From assembly GCA_016721565.1 (NCBI GenBank), contig JADKHW010000001.1:248001-312000 (forward strand): 64,000 nucleotides of DNA, written 5' to 3'. The position numbers and the translations under genes were made by a program. Origin of the DNA: a bacterium. GTDB lineage: Bacteria > Electryoneota > RPQS01. Below the pieces are notes generated by a model. That model did not search any database and had not been told where the DNA came from. It saw only the letters and a list, made by a program, of their open reading frames with translations. Each line of letters starts with the position of its first letter. Position 1 is the first letter of the stretch. This document shows positions 1 through 8,183 of the stretch, one piece after another.

Positions 1-2247
1 ATTGATAACGAAAGTGTCAGCGCGATTGAGAATGCCGGTGATTCTGTAGGATTCGCTTTTTCGTCGTCCGCCGATTCATTAGGACAGGGACTCGGTGATT
101 ATGTTCGGCGTGACACGGTTGTTGCTGGTACTCTAATTTCTGTCTTTGCTTACGTCCCACCATCTGCCGAAGGCAAACCGCAGGGTCAGTGGCAAGTGTT
201 CTTTGATGATTTTGGAACAGGGCAAGGAGATTATGAAGCTGCTGCAGATGAGTTTGGCCGAACGTATTTTTACTTCGTTGGCGAACGATTAGGCAGATAT
301 CGCGCTGCGCGTCGAATTCCACTTCCAACATCGCAGGAGTTGATCGCCTTCAGGCTTGACCGTCCTGCCACGCAAGGATTCCGAAGCAACTTTGAGATTG
401 CGATGAGCAATCTCGATCGAAATAACTACTCTGAATTAGACGATGCTGATAACCAAGGCATCGCATCTGCGCTTGAGTTCGGTTACAATAGGCCCGAATT
501 TCAAATTGGGAAGTACAGGGTGCGTCAATTCGCGGCGAGTGCCGAAGGCAGAGTTCGAGAATCGACTTTCACTGACATTGCGCGCAGTGATGATATCGAG
601 TTTGATCGTGATTGGGCGGGATCTTCCGTTCGCGAGGCCACAGAAATTGTGGGACAAGGCAATATTGGTTTCTCACCTGTAAAGTCCGTGAATGTAAGCG
701 GAAGCAGCGGACTCTTGTCGCGCGGCGAAGCGTTTACGAGCCGTCGTTTTGGCGTCACATCTTCGTATCAATCGTCGCGCAAGACATCATTGCGTGTCGA
801 GCATATCTCAATTCTTAGTGAGGATAGCACTAACGCGCGGGAAACTGACTGGATCCGTCAACGAGTTGAAGCGAACACTTTTTGGAAACTACTTGCACCT
901 CGTTTCAAGCTGAACCGCGAACGGCAGCTACGGGATTCGCGATTAAGCGAAGATGGTTTCAGGTTTTCTGACGGCAGTCTTGGCAATGTGTTGACACTTA
1001 GTCGCTCACTACAACTTGATGCGGATGCCGGGTTGCGTCAAGACGACGTCCGGCGTTCTGGCAATCGATTTGAGAAGCAGTCAGACGCGAAATCTTACAG
1101 CAGCGAAGTGCGTTGGTCACCAGTTGATTTAGGGCGCGGTTCACTTCGCTGGGTGCATCGCGATAAGAGTTTTGAAAGCGGAGATTCGGCTTCAATCAGC
1201 TCCGACGCAGGGCGGCTTGAATTGCTAATGACGCCGCGCAGTCGCATTTTTGAGTTGAACATACTCTACGATGCTCTGAAGTCGCGCACTGAACAGCAGA
1301 TTCAGATATTTATTCCAACCGAACCGGGCCAAGGAAACTATAGACTCGAAAACGGTGTCTATGTGCCGGACGATCAGGGCAATTACGTTCTTGTCTCGCG
1401 GAATACTGCCAACTTCGAGCCTTCCTCGGAAATCAAGACTTCGGGACTCTTCTGGTTCAGACCGGACGAAGCACGAGCGGACGAGAAAACGCTTTGGCAG
1501 AGATTCGCGTTTGAAACTGAGGCAACGCTTGAAGAGCAGACACGGCTTCCTATCACTCTGGGACTATTATTGCTCGATCGCGGCAAACTCAGATCCTCGG
1601 AAACGATTGACGGTCGCTTTTCGTTGCGGCAGGATATTCACATCAATCGTTTGTCACGCGATGTTTCATTCCGTATCCGAGGGGTAAATTCAGCGGCACA
1701 GGTCTCCCGCTACACAAACGGCGCACAGGAAACGATTCGTCGTGAAGGTTCTATTCGTGCGCGCATTCGGTATCTTTCCAACTTGCGCGGAGAGAGTGAA
1801 TTCTCTTCAGAACTTGAACGATCTGTGTACGAAGGTGTATCTATCGCGAGTACAGATGTTACGCGACAGTCAGGCAAGCAAGATGTCGTGTGGACGATAA
1901 CTGATCGGTGGGAAGCCGGGCTCCAATTCATAGCCGGCGAATCGAAAGATGAGCGCAGTCAAACGCAAGCATCAGTGCGAGAAATTGCGCCGCGTGCCAG
2001 CTATTCGAGCTTTCGCAAAGGTCGAGTGGATTCAGAGTTACATTGGATACATGTGTCCTCGAATCGTTCACGGCTTCCGCAAGACTTGGCGGGCGGGTCG
2101 AATCGCGGCGAGAATTATCGATGGTCATTGCGCATAACAATAGCACTGTCGAATAACTTCACAAGCTCTTTGAATTATACCGGTCGGCGCGATTCCGGTG
2201 AAGAGACCGTCAACATTGGACGTGTTGAGGTTCGGGCTACTTTCTAA
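1..2247 (+). CDS. outer-membrane beta-barrel-like protein, 5' end outside window
   Basis: The frame is open from the first base of the window, so the N-terminus is missing and the first in-frame ATG at 196 is not the real start. About 748 residues are visible. The C-terminal 500 residues alternate polar and hydrophobic positions, are rich in R, S, E and aromatic residues, and finish in Phe (VEVRATF), as outer-membrane beta-barrel proteins do. No named domain was recognised. The stop overlaps the start of the next gene, an Omp85-family protein, by one base, so the two are probably translated together and may act together at the outer membrane. The role is not known; an envelope biogenesis or export role is inference from the partner. 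Confidence 0.6.
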   Translation: MDNESVSAIENAGDSVGFAFSSSADSLGQGLGDYVRRDTVVAGTLISVFAYVPPSAEGKPQGQWQVFFDDFGTGQGDYEAAADEFGRTYFYFVGERLGRYRAARRIPLPTSQELIAFRLDRPATQGFRSNFEIAMSNLDRNNYSELDDADNQGIASALEFGYNRPEFQIGKYRVRQFAASAEGRVRESTFTDIARSDDIEFDRDWAGSSVREATEIVGQGNIGFSPVKSVNVSGSSGLLSRGEAFTSRRFGVTSSYQSSRKTSLRVEHISILSEDSTNARETDWIRQRVEANTFWKLLAPRFKLNRERQLRDSRLSEDGFRFSDGSLGNVLTLSRSLQLDADAGLRQDDVRRSGNRFEKQSDAKSYSSEVRWSPVDLGRGSLRWVHRDKSFESGDSASISSDAGRLELLMTPRSRIFELNILYDALKSRTEQQIQIFIPTEPGQGNYRLENGVYVPDDQGNYVLVSRNTANFEPSSEIKTSGLFWFRPDEARADEKTLWQRFAFETEATLEEQTRLPITLGLLLLDRGKLRSSETIDGRFSLRQDIHINRLSRDVSFRIRGVNSAAQVSRYTNGAQETIRREGSIRARIRYLSNLRGESEFSSELERSVYEGVSIASTDVTRQSGKQDVVWTITDRWEAGLQFIAGESKDERSQTQASVREIAPRASYSSFRKGRVDSELHWIHVSSNRSRLPQDLAGGSNRGENYRWSLRITIALSNNFTSSLNYTGRRDSGEETVNIGRVEVRATF

Positions 2248-3941
2248 TGAAGCTGCTCTTAAACATCATTGTGTTCTTATTTGCGTTTGGTTGCATGGTC
2301 GCGCTCGGCGACACAAGCTATTCAATTATCGCGCGCGGTGGGGTTGGCGCGTCTGCGCTAAGGAAGTGGATACCAATTGACACGGCAAGTGAAATCGCCA
2401 AAGCCGAGCAAGTATTGTATGATACTCTGATTTCCCAAGGCTATTTTGCCGCAGAAACAGAGCGCAGTAGTGACACGCTCTTTATAGATTCCGGCACGAA
2501 ATTCAGCCTCGCACCAGCTCGCATATTTGGTGATAGCGCCGTCGTTGCGCCTGCGCAATATAGTCAGTTTCTGATTATGTATGAAGCGCCATTCGAGAGT
2601 TGGCGGGTTGAAGCATCAGTTGAAGAGTTGCTTTCATGGTGCGAAAACAACGGATACCCGTATGCGCAAGTCGAGTTGGATTCGATGTCACTTGATTTTG
2701 CGAACAATTCAGTAACGCCATTCCTGAAGTTATCCGCAGGACCGCGAATTACGCTCGAGTATATCGAGTTCTCGGGCAACGAAATCTCGCAAACGAAACT
2801 TCTTGAGCGCGAGAGTCGACTGAGAATCGGCTCGGTCTTTAATGAAGTCCGTGCAAAACACGCTCGCCGGAGATTGTCTCAGCTTGAGTACATTAGTGCC
2901 GTCAGCGACCCGCGCATCATCGTTAACGACGAAGGGAAGAGCGGACTGCTTTTTGATGTTATCGAGAGCAAGCTTTCGCGTATAGACATTGTAGCTGGCC
3001 TAACTCCGAAGACAGAAGGTGAAGCGCAAACTGTAACAGGCCTCATTGATCTTCAATTTTTGAATCTGTTCGGAACAGGTCGCCGTGGCAAAGTGTATTG
3101 GCAACGACCGTCCAGCGGAGTGCAGCAGCTTGCATTGGCATGGCGCGAAGCTTGGATCGGGGGCACGCCGTTGCATGCGGATTTATCGTTCGAGCAGCGC
3201 GTGGAAGATACGCTCTATGTGACTCGCAAATACGGTATTCGCGTCGGGCTTCCAGTATCGGCAACAACCGAGATATTCACAGGAATATCGCGCGAAGAAC
3301 TGCTGGCGGATTCGGCAACAGCGGCTACATTAGGTTTTGTGACGAACCAGACGCTACTATATGAAATTGGAGTGACAGTCGACACGCGCGATCATCTAAC
3401 CAATCCTCGCGGTGGGATCAGGTTTGAAACGACAGCTGCACGCGGCCATCGCGCCACCGATGATTCACCATTAGGATCAGACAAAACGAAGTTTGAACTG
3501 CAACGCGCTACAGTTGATTTCGAAGTGAACCGCGAAGTGTTTCCCTTTTGGATTGCCAACGTCAGTGGTCACGCTCGTATCTTAACGTCTGATGAACCGC
3601 GCATTCAAGTTGCGGATATGTACAAGTTAGGCGGTGCCCGCACTTTGCGTGGTTTTCGAGAAGAGCAGTTCTTTGGTGAGCAAATCGCATGGACAACTAT
3701 TGAAGCTCGATACTGGTTAGGGCAATCTTCTCGATTTGCATTCTTCAGCGATTGGGGTGCGGTGGCTAACAATAGCGAATCCGGCGGATTGGATGAGCGG
3801 GCGTGGGATGCACATCTCGCATATGGTCTCGGACTAAGGCTTGAGACGGGAATTGGTATCTGGGGTGTGGATTACGGAATTGCGACCGACAATTCGCCTT
3901 TAAATGGGCAATTGCACGTGTCCTTACTGAGTTTATTTTAG
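2247..3941 (+). CDS. Omp85/BamA-TamA family outer-membrane protein
   Basis: A 564-residue protein with an N-terminal hydrophobic export signal (about residues 1-22), a periplasmic part of roughly 220 residues that fits two or three POTRA-like domains, and a C-terminal barrel of about 300 residues. The barrel holds the family hallmark GGARTLRGFREEQFFG near residues 457-472, the loop-6 RGF motif, and the chain ends in Phe. Omp85 proteins insert or export outer-membrane proteins. At 564 residues it is shorter than BamA (about 800) and closer to TamA or other short Omp85 members, so it may be an accessory rather than the main assembly factor. It begins inside the stop codon of the upstream barrel-like gene (TAATG), which points to translational coupling. 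Confidence 0.85.
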   Translation: MKLLLNIIVFLFAFGCMVALGDTSYSIIARGGVGASALRKWIPIDTASEIAKAEQVLYDTLISQGYFAAETERSSDTLFIDSGTKFSLAPARIFGDSAVVAPAQYSQFLIMYEAPFESWRVEASVEELLSWCENNGYPYAQVELDSMSLDFANNSVTPFLKLSAGPRITLEYIEFSGNEISQTKLLERESRLRIGSVFNEVRAKHARRRLSQLEYISAVSDPRIIVNDEGKSGLLFDVIESKLSRIDIVAGLTPKTEGEAQTVTGLIDLQFLNLFGTGRRGKVYWQRPSSGVQQLALAWREAWIGGTPLHADLSFEQRVEDTLYVTRKYGIRVGLPVSATTEIFTGISREELLADSATAATLGFVTNQTLLYEIGVTVDTRDHLTNPRGGIRFETTAARGHRATDDSPLGSDKTKFELQRATVDFEVNREVFPFWIANVSGHARILTSDEPRIQVADMYKLGGARTLRGFREEQFFGEQIAWTTIEARYWLGQSSRFAFFSDWGAVANNSESGGLDERAWDAHLAYGLGLRLETGIGIWGVDYGIATDNSPLNGQLHVSLLSLF

Positions 3942-3973
3942 CGCCGGCAACAGTCGGCTGTAACCAAATTGGA

Positions 3974-3992
3974 CGCGCGAAAAAATCGCGCG
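3974..3992 (+). promoter_or_regulatory. short GC hairpin in the RNase G leader
   Basis: CGCGCGA at 3974-3980 and TCGCGCG at 3986-3992 pair perfectly around a loop of five A. It lies 8 bases before the TTG start of the RNase G gene. There is no T-run after it, so it is not a terminator. RNase E/G transcripts in other bacteria are autoregulated through leader structures; that role here is inference. Confidence 0.4.
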
Positions 3993-4000
3993 AGTACTGC

Positions 4001-5562
4001 TTGAAAAAAGAACTTGTAATTAATTCAACGACCACGGAAACGCGCGTTGCGCTGGTTGAAGATGGATCGTTGGTAAATTTGTTTGTAGAATTCCCGGATG
4101 CAGAACGTAACGTGGGCGACATCTACAAGTCCACTGTGCGTAAAGTTCTTCCGGGAATGCAGGCCGCATTTCTCGACATTGGTTGGGAGATTGACGGATT
4201 CATTCACTTTTCTGATTTGTACCAAAGCGCGGTCGAAATGGCCGAAGGTACGGACATGGAAGAAGTTACTTTGCCTGAGAAACGCGAGGGCCGCAAGCGC
4301 GCGTGGAAACCACGCGCCGAGCTGAAGCAAGGCCAAGAGATCCTTGTGCAAATCATCAAAGAGCCACTCGGAACAAAGGGGCCGCGACTCACGTCACAAA
4401 TCTCATTGCCTGGGCGATTCCTCGTGCTGGTGCCAGGTGACAATCTTGTCGGGGTTTCAAAGCGTATCCCTGATGTAAAAGAACGCAAGCGGTTAAAAAA
4501 CATTCTCAAGCAAATTAAACCGGAGGGTTTCGGGTTGATTTGCAGGACGATCGGCGAGGCAAAACTGATGCTGAAGTGCGTCACGATTTGAACATGCTTT
4601 TGCGCCTGTGGAGAATGATCGAGAAGAAGATTGAAACGGCGCCCTCCCCTAGTCGTATTCACAAGGAAGCGCCGCTTACGTCAAGTATCATTCGAGACTT
4701 ATTCGGTCCAGATATCGAGCGAGTTGTGATTGACGACAAACGGCTCTATCGTGAAATCCGTGCATACGTTCGCGCGGTTGCAAAGCCGCTACTCGACCGT
4801 GTGCATTTTCACGAAGGTCCCGGCCCGGTTTTCGATCTTTACAATATTGAGCAAGAAATTGAAAAGGGGCTCTCCCGGAAAGTCTGGTTTGGCGGCGGTA
4901 GCTATTTAATTATTGAGCAAACGGAAGCTGTCGTCACAATCGACGTGAACTCGGGTCGCTTTGTCGGGAAAGAAGATCAAGACGAGAATAATGCGCGCGT
5001 GAACATGAAGGCGTGCCGCGAAATTGCCAGACAGATTCGTTTGCGTGATTTGGGCGGCATCATCATCATCGACTTCATTGATATGTATCACGAGGGCAAT
5101 CGCAAGAAAGTGTATGACGCGATGCATCAGGCACTCTCTGGTGATCGGGCCAAGTGGGACATGGCACCGATCAGTCAATTTGGAATATTGGAAATGACGC
5201 GCCAACGTACGAAGTCGTCACTCGTACAGGCATTTAACGAACCGTGTCCAATGTGTGAGGGGTCAGGGCTGATTGAGTCCAAAGACACCGTCGTTACTCG
5301 GCTTCAGTCGTGGGTCCGTAGATTCCGGGCCGCGACAGGGGAGATGGGGCTGACCATCAAAGCACATCCGGTGATAGTTGACTATATCACACAAGGCATG
5401 AGATCGCACCTCCGACGAATCATGTGGGACACATTGCTGTACATTAAACTGGAACCCGATCCTACCCTAAAGGTGGATGAATTCAAGGGTTACAGTTGGA
5501 AACAGAAACGAGAGGTAACAATTGAGTTTCAATCCAAATCACTTGAAAAGACTGCTACTTGA
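4001..5562 (+). CDS. rng: ribonuclease G/E family endoribonuclease (frameshifted)
   Basis: The first part (4001-4591) carries the S1-like RNA-binding region (KVLPGMQAAFLDIGWEIDGF, residues about 48-67). The second part (to 5562, about 330 residues) carries the 5'-sensor and catalytic regions: VTIDVNSGRF, GGIIIIDFIDM, and the zinc motif CPMCEGSG. Together they give a normal RNase G of about 520 residues. The reading frame shifts by -1 near 4555-4565. RNase G proteins usually read AEGK here, and one more G in GAGGC would restore EGKTDAEV, so a lost base in a G-run is the simplest explanation. The start is taken as TTG at 4001, since no ATG lies upstream in frame. RNase G processes rRNA and degrades mRNA in the cytoplasm. 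L21 and L27 follow. Confidence 0.85.
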
Positions 5563-5587
5563 CACTATCCGTTGAGATTCATATATT
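5559..5587 (+). promoter_or_regulatory. sigma70-type promoter for rplU-rpmA
   Basis: TTGACA at 5559-5564 and TATATT at 5582-5587 are separated by exactly 17 bases. The -35 box overlaps the stop codon of the RNase G gene. The -10 box ends about 25 bases before the L21 start. Confidence 0.7.
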
Positions 5588-5612
5588 TGGGGTCTGATAA
5601 TTCTAACGGAAC

Positions 5613-5930
5613 ATGATGTACGCAATCTGTAACCTCAAGGGCCACCAGGTCAAGGTCCGCCCGGACGAGACCATCAAGGTGCAATACCGTGGCGATACCA
5701 AGCCCGGTGACATCGTCATTCTTGACGATATTCTCTTGCTCCATACGGGCAAAGAATTGAAGATCGGCACTCCGACCGTCGCTGCAAAAGTTCATGCGAA
5801 GGTTGTTGAGCATGGCCGCGATCCAAAGGTGATTGTCTTCCGTAAGAAGAAGCGCACCGAATACCGCAAGCACAAGGGCCACAAGCAGTGGTTCACGAAG
5901 CTTCACATTGAAAAAATCGAAGTCAACTAA
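5613..5930 (+). CDS. rplU: 50S ribosomal protein L21
   Basis: A protein of 104-105 residues, the usual L21 length, with the family pattern YAICNLKGHQVKVRPDE at the N-terminus and the basic KKKRTEYRKHKGHKQWFTKLHI end that binds 23S rRNA. Two ATG codons stand in a row (5613 and 5616); either could be used. It is followed after 18 bases by rpmA, the almost universal arrangement for L21 and L27, and both sit behind a strong promoter at 5559-5587. Confidence 0.96.
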   Translation: MMYAICNLKGHQVKVRPDETIKVQYRGDTKPGDIVILDDILLLHTGKELKIGTPTVAAKVHAKVVEHGRDPKVIVFRKKKRTEYRKHKGHKQWFTKLHIEKIEVN

Positions 5931-5948
5931 GTAAACGGGTTCACCGTC

Positions 5949-6212
5949 ATGGCACATAAAAAAGGACAAGGTTCTACACGCAACGGTCGCGACAGCCAGC
6001 CTAAGATGCTTGGTGTGAAGCGCTATGCCGGTCAATTTGTGAATGCCGGTGAAATTCTGGTGCGTCAGCGCGGCACGCGCATACATCCCGGCGATTTGGT
6101 CGGCATGGGACGCGATCATACGTTGTATGCAAAGAGCGAAGGTGTTGTAAAGTTCTCGGATGGCGGTCGTTCAAACCGCAAGTTTGTGCATATTCTTCCT
6201 CCGACTGCGTGA
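5949..6212 (+). CDS. rpmA: 50S ribosomal protein L27
   Basis: An 87-residue L27 starting MAHKKGQGSTRNGRDS, the conserved N-terminal tail that reaches the peptidyl transferase centre. The middle contains AGEILVRQRGTRIHPG and VGMGRDHTLYA, both family signatures. The N-terminus lacks the cleavable extension found in Firmicutes L27, so the mature tail is made directly. It is the last gene of the rplU-rpmA unit; a hairpin terminator follows at 6256-6287. Confidence 0.97.
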   Translation: MAHKKGQGSTRNGRDSQPKMLGVKRYAGQFVNAGEILVRQRGTRIHPGDLVGMGRDHTLYAKSEGVVKFSDGGRSNRKFVHILPPTA

Positions 6213-6255
6213 GTGCCCGCCGCACGGCGCGACTCCTCAATTCTTCTGAATTTTT

Positions 6256-6287
6256 AGAGTGCGGCTTTCCTCGTGAAGCCGCACTCT
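6256..6287 (+). terminator. intrinsic terminator after rpmA
   Basis: A perfect 12-base-pair stem (6256-6267 with 6276-6287) around an 8-base loop, followed by GTATTTT. Confidence 0.75.
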
Positions 6288-6334
6288 GTATTTTGGTCAC
6301 CTCATCTTATTCATAACCCTTCATCAAAAGTTCC

Positions 6335-7258
6335 ATGAAAGTAACCGTAATCGGCGCTGGTAATGTCGGAGCCACTTGCGCCTACATTCTTTCCGACAAG
6401 AATATCTGCAAGGAAGTTGTCCTGCTTGATATCGCTGATGGTATCCCGCAAGGAAAAGCCCTCGACATGTGGGAAGCTGCGCCAGTCGGCAGCTCGAGTA
6501 CATCTATCATTGGTACAAATAGCTATGCGGACACCGCCAACTCCGACATAATCGTAATGACTGCCGGCAAGCCACGGACGCCGGGTATGTCGCGCGACGA
6601 TTTGCTCGCGGCGAATATCGAGATTATGCGTTCCGCAATTGGTGAAGCGGCTAAGGCATCTCCCAATGCAATTATCATTATCGTTTCGAATCCGCTCGAC
6701 GCCATGTGTTACACAGCATTGAAGCTTACAGGCTTTCCCGCACACCGTGTCTTTGGTATGGCCGGTATTCTGGACACGGCCCGCTATCGCACGTTCATCG
6801 CAATGGAGCTTGGCGTATCGGTGAAGGACATTTCAGCTGTTGTCCTCGGCGGACACGGTGACACGATGGTCCCACTGCCACGTTTGACGACAGTTGGCGG
6901 GGTGCCGTTCACTGAATTAGTTTCCAAGGAACGTGTGGATGCGATTGTGCAGCGGACACGTGACGGTGGTGCGGAAATTGTGAAATATCTTAAGACCGGT
7001 TCTGCCTATTATGCTCCGGCCGCTGCCGCAGTCGAGATGGTCGAATCGATCATTGTTGACCAGAAGCGCGTTTTGCCCTGCGCCGTTTGGTTGCAAGGCG
7101 AATATGGCAGCAAGGATATCTACATGGGTGTTCCTGTCGTCATTGGCCGCAAAGGCGTCGAGCGCATTCTTGAAATGAAGTTTACAGCTGAAGAGCAGAA
7201 GATGTTTGATCATTCTGCCGAAGCTGTGCGTTCTGTGATTGCAGCAACGAAGCTCTAA
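6335..7258 (+). CDS. mdh: malate dehydrogenase
   Basis: A 307-residue NAD-dependent dehydrogenase of the lactate/malate family, catalysing malate to oxaloacetate in the TCA cycle. The Rossmann motif GAGNVG is at residues 7-12, the NAD-ribose Asp at LLDI (residue 32), and the catalytic His in GGHGDTM (His174). The substrate loop reads AGKPRTPGMSRDD: Arg81 marks a malate rather than lactate enzyme, and Arg87 and Arg150 are the other substrate arginines. Length and sequence match the LDH-like malate dehydrogenases of Chlorobi, Bacteroidota and relatives. It stands alone between the rpmA terminator and elbB. Confidence 0.95.
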   Translation: MKVTVIGAGNVGATCAYILSDKNICKEVVLLDIADGIPQGKALDMWEAAPVGSSSTSIIGTNSYADTANSDIIVMTAGKPRTPGMSRDDLLAANIEIMRSAIGEAAKASPNAIIIIVSNPLDAMCYTALKLTGFPAHRVFGMAGILDTARYRTFIAMELGVSVKDISAVVLGGHGDTMVPLPRLTTVGGVPFTELVSKERVDAIVQRTRDGGAEIVKYLKTGSAYYAPAAAAVEMVESIIVDQKRVLPCAVWLQGEYGSKDIYMGVPVVIGRKGVERILEMKFTAEEQKMFDHSAEAVRSVIAATKL

Positions 7259-7267
7259 TTTAGAGGA

Positions 7268-7280
7268 CAAGGAGGCATCC
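7268..7280 (+). promoter_or_regulatory. strong ribosome binding site deciding the elbB start
   Basis: AAGGAGG at 7269-7275 lies six bases before the ATG at 7281. This fixes the start there rather than at the in-frame ATG at 7239, which lies inside mdh. Confidence 0.8.
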
Positions 7281-7967
7281 ATGCCGACTGTTGGTGTAGT
7301 TCTCTCCGGCTGCGGTTATCTAGACGGCGCAGAGATATATGAGGCTACTCTTACTCTGTTGTCTCTGGATAAGCGCGGGATATCATATCAGTGCCTCGCT
7401 CCAGACGTAACGCAAATGCATGTGGTTAATCACAAAACGGGTGAAGCAACCGGCGAATCGCGCAACGTACTCGTCGAAGCGGCCCGGATTGCTCGTGGAA
7501 AGATTGAACCATTGTCCGAGGCGTGGCTTGACAAGTTAGATGCAGTAATCTTTCCCGGTGGATTTGGCGCGGCCAAGAACTATTGTGATTATGCCGTAAA
7601 TGGTGAGGACTGTACGATTCACCCAATAGTTGAGTCGTTCATGCAGAAGGCCGTCACCAATAGAAAGCCTCTCGGCGTTATCTGTATTTCACCTGTTGTG
7701 CTTGCTCGTGCATTGAAAGGCCTCGATTTACATCCGCAATTGACAGTAGGAAAATCGTCGGGAGCATCGCAAGCTGTGGATAACTTTGGCAGTCACCATG
7801 TGGAATGTGTAGTTACAGATTGCATCGTTGATCACGAACTAAGAGTCGTCTCAACCCCCGCGTACATGTACTCCGCACGCATAAGTGAAGTCGCTTTAGG
7901 TATTGATAAACTTGTGGAGCAAATTGCCGCTCTGATTCCTGCTCAGAACACAGTTGCCGTTGCGTGA
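7281..7967 (+). CDS. elbB: ElbB-like DJ-1/PfpI family protein (glyoxalase III-like)
   Basis: A 228-residue protein beginning MPTVGVVLSGCGYLDGAEIYE, the ElbB signature. It contains the class I glutamine-amidotransferase-like elements FPGGFGAAKN and the PLGVICISPVV nucleophile-elbow region, in which the Cys (GVICIS) matches the reactive cysteine of the family. E. coli ElbB has weak glyoxalase activity and was linked to isoprenoid synthesis, but its physiological role is unsettled. It starts 22 bases after mdh with a strong ribosome binding site, so it is probably co-transcribed with mdh. A terminator follows at 8054-8080. Confidence 0.88.
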   Translation: MPTVGVVLSGCGYLDGAEIYEATLTLLSLDKRGISYQCLAPDVTQMHVVNHKTGEATGESRNVLVEAARIARGKIEPLSEAWLDKLDAVIFPGGFGAAKNYCDYAVNGEDCTIHPIVESFMQKAVTNRKPLGVICISPVVLARALKGLDLHPQLTVGKSSGASQAVDNFGSHHVECVVTDCIVDHELRVVSTPAYMYSARISEVALGIDKLVEQIAALIPAQNTVAVA

Positions 7968-8053
7968 CGTCAACTTGAAAAGGGTCAACATTGGTGTTGA
8001 ATTTTCACGACCCAGATGTTGATTTGCAAAACCTGAGAATCCATGTCTCTACA

Positions 8054-8080
8054 AAGGCCCATTCTGTATGAATGGGCCTT
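8054..8080 (+). terminator. intrinsic terminator after elbB
   Basis: AAGGCCCATT at 8054-8063 pairs with AATGGGCCTT at 8071-8080 around a 7-base loop. A short T-containing stretch (CTGTTT) follows. Confidence 0.7.
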
Positions 8081-8114
8081 CTGTTTAGCGCTTCAAAATT
8101 GTAAGGCACGCCTC

Positions 8115-8142
8115 TTGAATGAGGCTTGGCATTTGCTATATT
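8115..8142 (+). promoter_or_regulatory. sigma70-type promoter for the histidine kinase
   Basis: TTGAAT at 8115-8120 and TATATT at 8137-8142 with 16-base spacing, about 40 bases before the TTG start of the kinase. Confidence 0.55.
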
Positions 8143-8183
8143 GTATCTAAATGTAACCGCGTTTATCTTTAGCACTCTTAGAA

